A DNA stretch of 64,000 bases, taken from Streptomyces griseoviridis. Its GTDB lineage: Bacteria; Actinomycetota; Actinomycetes; Streptomycetales; Streptomycetaceae. The notes below the pieces were generated by a model. The model saw only the letters and a program-made list of their open reading frames with translations. It did not search any database and was not told the origin of the DNA. This document shows positions 17,603-26,444 of this stretch, piece after piece; position 1 is the first letter of the stretch, and each line of letters opens with the position of its first letter. Location of the stretch: NCBI RefSeq assembly GCF_005222485.1, contig NZ_CP029078.1:8247501-8311500 (forward strand), read 5' to 3'. The position numbers and the translations under genes are program-made.

Positions 17603-19459
17603 GTGAAAGACGCCGGCCTGTCGAATTCCCCCACGTCCGCTCCCCGGTTCGAGGTGACGGACGAACAACTCAGCGCCGAGCTGAAGAAATGGACGGGGAC
17701 GACACCCGCGTTGCAGCCGGTCGGCGAACTCCTCGACCGGCACTGGGAAGCCGCCTTCGCGTACGCCCGGCTCTGCACCGCGGGACCGCGCGCCGCCGGC
17801 ATGCTCACCACCGCCGCCTTCACCCGGCTCTTCGGCGAGTCCATCCGCCACACCGGCCCCTCCTCGGCCTGGCGGCCCCGGCTGCTCGTCACCGTCCGCA
17901 GGATCGCCGCCGAATGGGACACCGACCGCAGCCGCGAACTGCTCCACCCCGACCTGCTGACCGGCACCGGGGACAGCGGCCGGGTCGCGGCCCGGCTGCT
18001 GCCGCCCGCCGAACGACGGCTGCTGTCCGGCGCGTTCCAGCGGCTGCCCCAGGTCGCCCGCTGCCTGCTCTGGCACGTCGAGGTCGAGTCGGAACCGCTC
18101 CAGGCACCGGCCGCCCTGCTCGGCCTCGCCGAGCGCGACGCCCTCGTCGAACTGCGCAGGGGCCGCGAACGGCTGCGCGAGGAGTGCCTCCAGGTCCACC
18201 GCGAACTCGCCCCCGACCAGGAGTGCCACCGCTACCTGCGGATGCTCGACGTGACCTACCGGCGCGGCGCGGTCAAGGTCGACCCCGACCTCGCCACCCA
18301 CCTCGCCCGCTGCAAGCACTGCAACCACACGGCGGGCCAGCTCTCCTGCTTCAACGACGGCCTCGGCGTCGCCCTCGCCGAAGCCGTGCTCGGCTGGGGC
18401 GCCCACGCCTACGTCGCCTCCCGGGCCGACCCGGCCGCACCCGCCGCCGAGGAGAAGCCGCCCACCGCGACGGCCGGCGAGTCCTTCGACGGACCCGGCG
18501 CCCCCGCACGCGCCCCCGGCCACCGCGCCGTCACCCGCCGCTCCGCCCACAAGGCCGCCCGACGCGCCGCCGCCCGCCGCCGCAACGTCGCCGCGGCCGC
18601 CCTGACGGTCGGCGCCCTCATCGTGCTCCCGCTGGTGCTCTGGTCCTCCCTCGGCGCAGGCGGCGACGCGACGGCCGACGGCGCCCACCCCTCGGGCCCG
18701 CCGGAGACCGGCCGCGGCACCTCCGACGGCGACGGCACCTGGGCCGGCACCAGCGCCACCGCCGACGCCGCCCTGGACGGCAGACTGCACAACCTCGACT
18801 CCGGGCTCTGCGTCGGCGTCGTCGGCGGCAGGACCGCCGAGGGCGCCGAGGCCGCGCTCCAGAAGTGCTCGTCGGCGGCCGGACAGCTGTGGGCGTACGA
18901 GACCGACGGACTGCTGCGCAGCGCCTCGGACCCCAACCTCTGCCTCGACTCCCACCTCGGCTACGCGGTCCGCCTCGCGCCCTGCACCGGCGCCGCCGAG
19001 CAGGGCGCCCGCAGCGTCCGCTACGACTTCACCCTCCAGGGCACCCTGGTCTCCCGCCGCGACCAGGACCTCGCGCTGGCCCCCGCCGCCACCGACGGCT
19101 CCGGCGCGCTGGTCCTCAAGACCCGCAGCGACAGCAGGACCCAGCGCTGGGTCTTCGACACCTCCAAGGCCGACCTCCAGATGGAGGCCGTCAACTGGGA
19201 CGCCGAGACCGCCGCGACCACGGCGCCACCGGCCGCGCCCGCCCCGAGGTCGGCCCCGCGCCCCACCGCCACCCCGACCCCGACGGCCGGCGAGCCGTCC
19301 ACCGCCCCGACCGCCACCCCCGGCGCCCCGGACCCGACCGGCTCCCTCTGCGCCACCTACCCCTACGCCTGCGGCCCGACCGGCGGCCACGGCGGCGGCT
19401 GGGGCGACGACGGCGGATACGGCGGCGGACCCGGCCGCGGGGGCGGCGGCCGGCACTAG
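17603..19459 (+). CDS. Sigma-like / anti-sigma zinc finger / transmembrane / ricin-lectin fusion protein
   Basis: This 618-aa protein has no single family name. Residues about 45-110 resemble ECF sigma region 2 (YARLCTAGPRAAG..., then WRPRLLVTVRRIAAEW). Residues 145-195 resemble region 4. A HxxxCxxC motif (H233, C237, C240) matches the anti-sigma ZAS zinc finger. A basic stretch and one membrane helix (about 328-350) follow. Outside lie a ricin-B-type beta-trefoil (LHNLDSGLCVGVV..., QLWAYETDGLLRS, QRWVF) and a Thr/Pro then Gly-rich tail. GTG at 17603 has GAGAGG at 8-9 bp. A paralogue lies at 37193. It is probably a carbohydrate-sensing membrane-bound regulator; that role is inference. Confidence 0.8.
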   Translation: MKDAGLSNSPTSAPRFEVTDEQLSAELKKWTGTTPALQPVGELLDRHWEAAFAYARLCTAGPRAAGMLTTAAFTRLFGESIRHTGPSSAWRPRLLVTVRRIAAEWDTDRSRELLHPDLLTGTGDSGRVAARLLPPAERRLLSGAFQRLPQVARCLLWHVEVESEPLQAPAALLGLAERDALVELRRGRERLREECLQVHRELAPDQECHRYLRMLDVTYRRGAVKVDPDLATHLARCKHCNHTAGQLSCFNDGLGVALAEAVLGWGAHAYVASRADPAAPAAEEKPPTATAGESFDGPGAPARAPGHRAVTRRSAHKAARRAAARRRNVAAAALTVGALIVLPLVLWSSLGAGGDATADGAHPSGPPETGRGTSDGDGTWAGTSATADAALDGRLHNLDSGLCVGVVGGRTAEGAEAALQKCSSAAGQLWAYETDGLLRSASDPNLCLDSHLGYAVRLAPCTGAAEQGARSVRYDFTLQGTLVSRRDQDLALAPAATDGSGALVLKTRSDSRTQRWVFDTSKADLQMEAVNWDAETAATTAPPAAPAPRSAPRPTATPTPTAGEPSTAPTATPGAPDPTGSLCATYPYACGPTGGHGGGWGDDGGYGGGPGRGGGGRH

Positions 19460-19467
19460 GCGAGCGA

Positions 19468-19512
19468 GCCCTCCGCGCGGGCGCCCTCCGCGCGAACGCC
19501 CTCCGCGCGGGC
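19468..19512 (+). repeat. Three tandem 15-bp repeats
   Basis: GCCCTCCGCGCGGGC is repeated three times in a row (19468-19482, 19483-19497, 19498-19512), with two changes in the middle copy. It lies in the short gap between convergent genes. Confidence 0.85.
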
Positions 19513-19534
19513 GCCGGGTGGCGGCGGGCGTCCC

Positions 19535-20791
19535 TCAGACGCCGATCGCCCCGATCGCGAGCCACAGCGCCAGCACCGACGACAGCAGCGCGGCCGGCAC
19601 CGTCAGCAGACCGAGTCGGGTGAACTCCCCGAGCGCCACCTCCTGGTCGTGCCGCTGCACGATGCGCCGCCACAGCAGCGTCGCCAGCGACCCCGCGTAG
19701 GTGAGGTTCGGGCCGATGTTCACGCCGAGCAGCACCGCGAGGACGGCGCCCGCGCCCGAGGGCGCCGTCAACGGCACCAGCACCAGCACCGCCGGCAGAT
19801 TGTTGATCAGGTTCGCCAGCACCGCGGCCAGCACCGCGATCCCGATGAGCGCCACCAGCCCCCGACCGGACGGCAGCACCCGGTCCAGGGCGTCCGCGAG
19901 CCCGTTGTCGACCACCGCCCGCACCACCACGCCCAGCGCCAGCACGAACGCGAGGAACGCGGGCGACGCCGACCGCACCACCGACAGCGCCGTGTCCCGC
20001 CGTCGCACCAGGACCCGCACGGCCAGCACCAGGGCGCCCGCGCAGGCCACCCAGGCCGGTTCGATCCCGGCCGTGGACGCCACCACGAACCCGGCGAGCG
20101 TGCAGCCCACCGTGATCAGCGCGAACCTCGGCAGCTCGGGCGGCTCACCGGTCTCGGGGGCGTGCAGCGGGGCGGCCAGATCGGCGCGGAAGAAACGCCG
20201 GAACACCAGGTACTCGGCGCCGATCGCCACCACCCAGGGCAGCGCCATCAGCGCCGCGAACCGGGTGAAGCTCAGCCCGCTCGCCTCGAACGCCAGCAGA
20301 TTGGTGAGGTTGGAGACCGGCAGCAGCAGCGACGCCGTGTTGGACAGGTGCGCGCACGCGTACAGGTGGGGCCTGGCCAGGACGCCCGCCCGAGCCGCGG
20401 TGGCGATCACCACCGGCGTCAGCAGCACCACCGTCGCGTCCAGGCTGAGCACCGCGGTGATCACCGAGGCCAGCACGAACACCGCCGTCAGCAGCCGGGT
20501 CGGCGAGCCCGCCGCGTGCCGGGCCATCCACCCGCCGCACGCCTGGAACAGGCCCTCCACGTCGCAGCAGTGGGCCAGCACCAGGACCGCCGCGAGGAAG
20601 CCCACCACCGGGCCGAGCCGCTCGACCTCCTCGCGCGCGTGGTCGAGCGTGATCGCCCCGGTCGCGATGACGATGCCCGCCGCCGGTACCGCGACCACCG
20701 CCTCGGGCAGCCCCTTGGGGCGCAGCACCGCCGCCGCGAGCACGGCGACGAGGAGGACTACGGACAGCGTTTCGGCGAGCGCGGTGTTCAG
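19535..20791 (-). CDS. SLC13/ArsB-type ion or organic anion permease
   Basis: This 418-aa protein has about eleven hydrophobic helices and the ArsB/NhaD/SLC13-fold signatures. These are LSLDATVVLLTPVVIATAA, where a Thr/Pro re-entrant loop is expected, and ANLINNLPAVLVLVPL, the second inverted half with an NNLP motif. It may carry arsenite, anions or dicarboxylates; the substrate is open. The first helix is complete only if translation begins at CTG 20791 (giving NTALAETLSVVLLVAVLAAAV), which has AGGAA 6 bp upstream. The GTG at 20743 would cut TM1. No ars genes are nearby. Confidence 0.82.
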   Translation of the reverse strand: MNTALAETLSVVLLVAVLAAAVLRPKGLPEAVVAVPAAGIVIATGAITLDHAREEVERLGPVVGFLAAVLVLAHCCDVEGLFQACGGWMARHAAGSPTRLLTAVFVLASVITAVLSLDATVVLLTPVVIATAARAGVLARPHLYACAHLSNTASLLLPVSNLTNLLAFEASGLSFTRFAALMALPWVVAIGAEYLVFRRFFRADLAAPLHAPETGEPPELPRFALITVGCTLAGFVVASTAGIEPAWVACAGALVLAVRVLVRRRDTALSVVRSASPAFLAFVLALGVVVRAVVDNGLADALDRVLPSGRGLVALIGIAVLAAVLANLINNLPAVLVLVPLTAPSGAGAVLAVLLGVNIGPNLTYAGSLATLLWRRIVQRHDQEVALGEFTRLGLLTVPAALLSSVLALWLAIGAIGV

Positions 20792-20872
20792 GGCGGGTTC
20801 CTAGCGGCGTGATCAGGGCGGGGAGCGCCATCCAAACAGGTCCGGGTAAGAACTCCGCGCAGATGTGTGCCG

Positions 20873-21571
20873 TCAGGCGCCCGTGCCCGGCGCGAACACC
20901 GTCAGGAAGACCGACGAGGAGTTCCCGGAGACCGGCACCTGGCCGCCCGGCCACTTCACCGTCAGCGCGTCCCGCTCGTCGGGCGGCGTCACCAGCAGCG
21001 ACGCGGGGGTGGCCGCCTTCGCCTCGCTGACCTCCGGGTTGGAGAACGACAGCCCGGCCCAGGCACTGGCGCCCGGCGTCAGCGTCACCGTGTCGGGCGA
21101 GCCCGAGGAACGCTTGGGGTCGGGGCCGAGCTGCTTGCCCGCCGCGCTCCGGAAGGCGGCGCCCGGGTAGCCGCGCAGCGTGCAGCTGTGCGACGACGTG
21201 TTCGTCAGGACGATCGGGAAGTTCTCCTGCCCGGCCCCGGGGTTGTCGCGCCCGATGCTCGCGCGCAGCTCGGAGGTGTGGCAGCGGGTGCTGACGCTGC
21301 CGGAGGCGGAGACCGCCTCGGAGGGCGTGCCGCCCGAGGACGTCTCGGCGCCGGCCGTGCCGTCCGTCGCGCCGTCCGTCGGGGTCGCCGACGGCGCCGG
21401 GCTCGCGGACCCGCTCGCCGAACCACCGGTGGCCGGCGCGGCCGTCCCCGACAGGGTGCTGGGGCCGCCCGCCGAGTCACCGCCGCCACCGCAGGCGGTC
21501 AGCAGCCCGAGCAGGGCGACCGCGCTCACCGACCAGGCCGCGTGCCGGACGCGGGTGCAGTTGTTCGCCAT
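20873..21571 (-). CDS. DUF4232 lipoprotein
   Basis: This 232-aa protein has a signal peptide ending in the lipobox LLTAC (Cys around residue 27), a Ser/Thr/Gly/Ala-rich linker of about 70 residues, and a C-terminal DUF4232 domain. The domain contains CHTSELRASIGRDNPGAGQ, HSCTLRGYPGAAF and WAGLSFSNPE. DUF4232 is common in actinobacterial secreted proteins and has no known function. The start ATG at 21571 follows GAGGAAG, which is close; a further GGGAG lies about 11 bp away. It stands alone. Confidence 0.88.
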   Translation of the reverse strand: MANNCTRVRHAAWSVSAVALLGLLTACGGGGDSAGGPSTLSGTAAPATGGSASGSASPAPSATPTDGATDGTAGAETSSGGTPSEAVSASGSVSTRCHTSELRASIGRDNPGAGQENFPIVLTNTSSHSCTLRGYPGAAFRSAAGKQLGPDPKRSSGSPDTVTLTPGASAWAGLSFSNPEVSEAKAATPASLLVTPPDERDALTVKWPGGQVPVSGNSSSVFLTVFAPGTGA

Positions 21572-21699
21572 CTTCCTCAACACTCCCGGATGTCTCCGCG
21601 CACCCCGGCAAGGGGGTACGTACGGCGCAGTGTGCCCCGTCATCCCTGTCCGATGCGGGCCGGGCCGGAAAAGTTCGCGCGACCGGGGGGCGGTCCGTG

Positions 21700-23064
21700 T
21701 CACTTCCCGACCCGTACGGAAGCGAGTATGCGACCGGCCCGCGGGGAACCGCCGCTCTGCCGGATCTGCACGTACACCTGCGGCCCAGCGCTGTCGGCCA
21801 CCGGAGTGAGCGCGGCCTCCGTGACCGACCCCGCGCCGCCAGGACAGCCGCTCCAGGTGCGGACCCGGTCCCGCCACGGTCCGTCCCTGCGGGTGCGGGC
21901 GCCCTCGTAGTGGCAGCCGGGATGGGCGACTGCGTCCACCGCCGCCGTCAGATCGCCCGCCCCGCCCACGCCCACGAACACGCCGTTGACCTCCGCCGTC
22001 AGGTCCTGCCACCGCGCCAGGTCGTCCGCCACCGCGAACCCCGGCCGGTGGCCGTCCGCCAGTCCGAGCGCCGCCGGGTCCCAGCCCGAGACCCGCACCT
22101 GCCGGTCCCAGCCGCCCGGCACCTCGGCCGTGACCCGCCCGGTGCCGTCCGCGACCCGCACCGCCCCGGGACCGTCCCGTCCCTCCAGCAGCGCCACCCC
22201 CGCCCCGGCCGCCACCAGCACCGCCACCGCACCGGCCGCCACCAGCGCGGCACGGCGCCTGGGCGGCCGCACACCGGGGTCCGCCAGCCGCTCCAGCTCC
22301 TCGGCGAAGGACCGCGCGTCCGGCCAGCGCCGCTCCCGGTCCGGTGCGAGCGCCCGCAGCAGGGCCCGCCGCACCCGCGGGTCGAGCCCGGGGCGCAGCC
22401 GCTCGGGACCGACCACCCTGCCGGGCTCGCCCGGTATCTCCCCGGTGACCAGGTGGTAGCCGACCGCCCCGAGCCCGTACACATCGGCCCGCGCGTCGAT
22501 CCCCGCGCCCGGCTCCGCCTGCTCGGGCGGCCGGTACCCGGCGGAACCCGCGGCCAGCGTCAGCCCCGACGCCCGCGCCAGACTCTTGGCGAGCCCCAGA
22601 TCCGCGAGCAGCACCCGGGGAGCGGCACCGGGGGAGGAGCGCAGCAGCACATTGGACGGCTTGATGTCCCGGTGCACGATCCCCGCCTCGTGCAGCGCCT
22701 GCGCGCCCAGCGCCGCCCCCGCCGTCAGCCGCAGCGCCTCCGCCACCGGCAGCCGACCGCCGTCCAGCAGCTCGGCGAGGGTGCCGCCGGCGGCGTACTC
22801 CATGACGAAGTACGGCCGCCCGTCGTCGAGTTCACCGATGTCGTACACCTGCACCACCCGGTCGGAGCCGGCCTTGCGCAGCATCCGCGCCTCGGTCAGG
22901 AACCGCTCGCGCACATCGAGGCGGTGGCTCCAGTTGTCGGCGAGGACCTTGACGGCCACCGGCGCGTCGAGGTCGTCGTCATGGGCCAGCCAGACCGTGC
23001 CGAACGCGCCGGTGCCCAGACGCCTTTCGAGGCGGTAGCGGCCGATCCGCTCGAGAGAGTGCAT
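21700..23064 (-). CDS. Transmembrane Ser/Thr protein kinase with extracellular domain
   Basis: This 454-aa kinase has a Gly loop LGTGAFGTVW, VAVKVL lysine, catalytic loop HRDIKPSNVLL, a DLG in place of DFG (LADLGLAK), and a PPE-type APE site (YRPPEQ). A Pro/Arg-rich juxtamembrane part leads to one membrane helix at about 285-303. An extracellular domain of about 140 residues follows and is not recognised. The start ATG at 23064 lies 45 bp from the divergent ECF sigma gene, and the two must share regulatory DNA. Kinase-sigma pairing suggests control of the sigma factor by phosphorylation, which is inference. Confidence 0.9.
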   Translation of the reverse strand: MHSLERIGRYRLERRLGTGAFGTVWLAHDDDLDAPVAVKVLADNWSHRLDVRERFLTEARMLRKAGSDRVVQVYDIGELDDGRPYFVMEYAAGGTLAELLDGGRLPVAEALRLTAGAALGAQALHEAGIVHRDIKPSNVLLRSSPGAAPRVLLADLGLAKSLARASGLTLAAGSAGYRPPEQAEPGAGIDARADVYGLGAVGYHLVTGEIPGEPGRVVGPERLRPGLDPRVRRALLRALAPDRERRWPDARSFAEELERLADPGVRPPRRRAALVAAGAVAVLVAAGAGVALLEGRDGPGAVRVADGTGRVTAEVPGGWDRQVRVSGWDPAALGLADGHRPGFAVADDLARWQDLTAEVNGVFVGVGGAGDLTAAVDAVAHPGCHYEGARTRRDGPWRDRVRTWSGCPGGAGSVTEAALTPVADSAGPQVYVQIRQSGGSPRAGRILASVRVGK

Positions 23065-23109
23065 ACGGCTATCATGCCTGCGCCCGACAGACGTGGAAGG
23101 GAGCACCCC

Positions 23110-23661
23110 GTGCCCGACCCGGCACCCACCGAGGACCTCGCCCGCAGCGCCGCCGCCGGGGACGCGCGGGCCCTGGAGCTGCTGCTGCGCGAGATCGGGC
23201 CCGAGGTCCTGCGGCGCTGCGGCCGGTTCCTGCCCTGCCGGGAGGACGCGGAGGAGGCCGCCCAGGACGTCCTGCTCCAGGTCGCCCGCAGGATCGGCAC
23301 CTTCGAGGGCCGCAGCCGCTTCAGCACCTGGCTCTACACGGTGGTCGCGAACTGCTCCCGGCAGAAGTACCGCGAGCTGCGCCGCCGGGCCGCCGAACAG
23401 CCCGCGCCCGCCGACCTCGACCAGCGCGCCGACCCGCGCACCACCAGTGTCATCGCCGGATCACGGCTCGATCTGCTGGAGGCCCTCGACCGACTGGAAC
23501 GCGAACGCCCGCACCTGGTGGGCCCGTTGGTGTACCGGGACATCTGCGAACTGGACTACGCCGAGGCCGCCGAACGCGCGGGCGTCCCGCTCGGCACCCT
23601 CAAGTCCCGCCTGCACGAGGCCCGCAGACAGGTCAGGCCCTGGCTCGCGGACACTGCCTAG
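23110..23661 (+). CDS. ECF-type RNA polymerase sigma factor
   Basis: This 183-aa protein has sigma region 2 (DAEEAAQDVLLQVARRIGTFEGRSRFSTWLYTVVANCSRQKYRE) and region 4 (LDYAEAAERAGVPLGTLKSRLHEARRQV). It has no C-terminal extension. The start GTG at 23110 is preceded by GAAGGGAG at about 7 bp. No anti-sigma gene is adjacent; instead a transmembrane kinase gene is divergent. Its stop codon TAG shares the palindrome CTAG with the stop of the convergent phosphatase gene, so the two genes overlap by 4 bp. Confidence 0.92.
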   Translation: MPDPAPTEDLARSAAAGDARALELLLREIGPEVLRRCGRFLPCREDAEEAAQDVLLQVARRIGTFEGRSRFSTWLYTVVANCSRQKYRELRRRAAEQPAPADLDQRADPRTTSVIAGSRLDLLEALDRLERERPHLVGPLVYRDICELDYAEAAERAGVPLGTLKSRLHEARRQVRPWLADTA

Positions 23662-26189
23662 ACGTCGGCCAGCAGGTCGATCTCCGCCCAGATCGTCTTG
23701 CCCTCCGAGGTGTGTCTGCTGCCCCAGCGCTGGGTGAGCTGGGCGACCAGCAGCAGCCCCCGGCCGCCCTCGTCCCAGGACTTGGCGCGGCGCAGGTGCG
23801 GGGCCGTGTGGCTGGTGTCGGACACCTCGCAGATCAGCGTCACGTCGTCGTGGATCAGCCGCAGTCTGATCGGGTGGGCGCCGTATCTGATCGCGTTGGT
23901 GACCAGCTCGCTCACCACCAGCTCCGCCGTGAACGCCGCCTCCTGGAGCCCCCAGGTCTCCAGCTGCTCGACGACCTGTTTGCGGATCGGGGCGACCAGC
24001 GCCGGGTCAGGCGGGATGTGCCAGGTCGTCACCTGGGAGGCGGGCAGCCCCCGGGTGCGGGCCAGCAGCAGCGCCACGTCGTCCGCGACCCCGCCGACCG
24101 GCAGCAGCGCGTGCAGCACCCGGTCGCAGGTCTCGTCCAGGGAGGCGTCGTGGTCGGCGGGAGCGACGGTCGCGGTGCCGTCGGCCGCCGCGGTCGTCGC
24201 GGAGCTGTCCGTGGGGGCGGTGCTCGCGGCGCCCGCGGTGCTTTCGGCGCTCGCCGTGCCTGCCGTGCCTGCCGTGCCTGCCGTGCTTGTCGTGCTTTCG
24301 GTGTATGTCGACAACGCGGCCAGCAGCAGCCGCCGCCCCGCCTCCGTGTCCCGTTCCTTGCTCTCGGTCAGGCCGTCCGTGTAGAAGGCGAGGACGCTGC
24401 CCTCTGGCAGCTCCAGCTCGGCGGACTCGAACGGCAGCCCGCCGACCCCGAGCGGCGGGCCGTTCGGCAGCGTGACCTGGTGGGCCGCGCCGCCGGGCTC
24501 CACCACCACCGGCGGCGGATGGCCGGCCCTGGCCAGCGTGCAGCGCCGCGACACCGGGTCGTACACCGCGTACAGACAGGTCGCGCCGACCTCGCCGGGA
24601 CTGCCGTCACCGCCCGCCTCGGTGGAGAGCCTCACCACCAGGTCGTCCAGGTGGGTGAGGAGTTCGTCGGGTGCGAGGTCGATGTCGGCGAGGGTGCGCA
24701 CGGCGGTGCGCAGCCTGCCCATGGTCGCGGACGCCTGCACGCCCTGGCCGACGACGTCGCCGACGACCAGCGCGACCCGCATCCCGGACAGCGGGATCAC
24801 GTCGAACCAGTCGCCGCCCACCCCGGCCCGCGCCGCCGGCAGATACCGGGAGGCGGCGTCCACGGCGGCGGTGCGCGGCAGATGGCGGGGCAGCAGGCTG
24901 CGCTGGAGGGCGAGCGCGGTCTCCCGCTCCCGGGAGTAGCGGCGGGCGTTGTCGATGCAGACGGCGGCGCGCGCCGTGACCTCCTCGGCGAGGAGCACGT
25001 CGTCCGGGGTGAACGGGTCGGGGCGGCGGAACCTGCGCAGCACGGCCACCCCGAGGGTCAGCCCGCGCGCCTGGATCGGCACGGACATCGTGGAGTGGAT
25101 GGCGAACTCGCGGACCCGGTCGCTGCGGACCGCGTCGGTCGCAAGCCACGCCTCGATCTCGGTGCCGGAGAGCGCGGCGACGATCGTGTGCCCGGCGATC
25201 AGCGAGTCGGTCTGCGGTGACCCCTCGGGGTAGGTCTCGTGGCGGCCCGGCTCGATCACGGCCTCGGGCGCGCTGGGGTTCACCGACCGGTGCGCCGACC
25301 GGCGCAGCCGCACCGGAGCGGTCAGCGGTGCGGGCGGTTCGCCGTGCTCCTGCGGGTCCAGCAGATCGACGCTGACGAAGTCGGCGAGCGCGGGCACGAA
25401 GACGTCCGCCAGCTCCTGCGCCGTTCGGGTGACGTCGAGGGTGGTGCCGATGCGGACGCTCGCCTCGTTGACGATCTGGAGCCGCTCCCTGGCGAGGAAG
25501 TTGTCGGTGACGTCGTGGGCGGCGAGGCAGACGCCCCGCACCCGGCCCTCGGGGTCGGTGACCGGCGCCATCCGGGCCAGCCAGGCGTGCGCCCGCTCCT
25601 CGCCGCCGGTGCGCAGGTACGTCTGCACGTCGGCGGGCTGCCCGGTGGTGAGCACCTGGAGCATCCGCCGCTCCAGCTCCTCGCTCTGCGGCCGGCCGCC
25701 GATCTCGGCGATCCGCATCCCCCGGATGTGCTCCTCGGGCAGCCCTATGACGTCGGCCATCGCCGCGTTGACGCGGCGCAGCCGCAGCCGGTCGTCGTAG
25801 ACGGCGACCGCGCACGGCGACTGGATCAGGGCGGCGGTGGCCAGCGGATCGTCCTCGGGGGCGCGGGGGGTGCCGTTGTCGAGCGGGCTGAAGACCAGCC
25901 AGCGGCCGGGGCGGTCCTCGAACGGCCGACGGTGGTGGGCGACCAGCCAGAGCCGGACGTGCCGACCGTCGCGGTGACGCAGGGTCACTGTTCCGTGCCA
26001 GCGGATGCCGTCGGGCGGCCGCGGGGCGGCATCCGCCACCAGCAGCCTGGCCGCCGGTCTGCCGACGACCTCGGCGCCCGGCCAGCCGAGCAGGCGTTCC
26101 GCGCCCGCGTTCCACTCGACGAGCACGCCCGAGTCGTCGACGACGGCCCGTGCCGTCGCGGCTTCGTCGAACGGGTACTCCGGGCTCAT
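23658..26189 (-). CDS. PAS-PAS-GAF-PP2C(SpoIIE)-HATPase multidomain regulator
   Basis: This protein of about 843 aa contains PAS domains near residues 15-100 and 125-235, a GAF domain near 240-430, then a SpoIIE/RsbU PP2C phosphatase (GGDWFDVIPL, VVGDVVGQGVQASATM, FYTDGLTE). It ends in a RsbW-like HATPase domain (ELVVSELVTNAIRYG, DEGGRGLLLV). Such proteins control anti-anti-sigma factors by dephosphorylation and phosphorylation. A Ser/Thr/Ala low-complexity insert of about 55 residues, made by tandem 9-bp repeats near 24250-24300, interrupts the phosphatase C-terminus. The start ATG at 26189 has GGAG 8 bp upstream; ATGs at 26210 and 26234 are alternatives. Confidence 0.9.
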   Translation of the reverse strand: MSPEYPFDEAATARAVVDDSGVLVEWNAGAERLLGWPGAEVVGRPAARLLVADAAPRPPDGIRWHGTVTLRHRDGRHVRLWLVAHHRRPFEDRPGRWLVFSPLDNGTPRAPEDDPLATAALIQSPCAVAVYDDRLRLRRVNAAMADVIGLPEEHIRGMRIAEIGGRPQSEELERRMLQVLTTGQPADVQTYLRTGGEERAHAWLARMAPVTDPEGRVRGVCLAAHDVTDNFLARERLQIVNEASVRIGTTLDVTRTAQELADVFVPALADFVSVDLLDPQEHGEPPAPLTAPVRLRRSAHRSVNPSAPEAVIEPGRHETYPEGSPQTDSLIAGHTIVAALSGTEIEAWLATDAVRSDRVREFAIHSTMSVPIQARGLTLGVAVLRRFRRPDPFTPDDVLLAEEVTARAAVCIDNARRYSRERETALALQRSLLPRHLPRTAAVDAASRYLPAARAGVGGDWFDVIPLSGMRVALVVGDVVGQGVQASATMGRLRTAVRTLADIDLAPDELLTHLDDLVVRLSTEAGGDGSPGEVGATCLYAVYDPVSRRCTLARAGHPPPVVVEPGGAAHQVTLPNGPPLGVGGLPFESAELELPEGSVLAFYTDGLTESKERDTEAGRRLLLAALSTYTESTTSTAGTAGTAGTASAESTAGAASTAPTDSSATTAAADGTATVAPADHDASLDETCDRVLHALLPVGGVADDVALLLARTRGLPASQVTTWHIPPDPALVAPIRKQVVEQLETWGLQEAAFTAELVVSELVTNAIRYGAHPIRLRLIHDDVTLICEVSDTSHTAPHLRRAKSWDEGGRGLLLVAQLTQRWGSRHTSEGKTIWAEIDLLADV

Positions 26190-26444
26190 CGTCGCCACTC
26201 CATCGCGCATACTCACAGTGAGCAACCGCGTCACTTGCGTTCCAGCCTAGTGCGTCAGGCCCGTCCGTGGACCCGAACCACAGGGGGCGCGGAACCCCGG
26301 GCAAGGGCACCGAACCGGCCGTTGTGACGCCCGGGACGGAAGACACGGCACGCACCCTTGACGGCCCGGTGCGGCCCCCCGCGAGAATCTGTTTGTTCAC
26401 GATCAGTTGTGATTACTTCTGGGTCCTGATGAGGGAGAGCCGCC

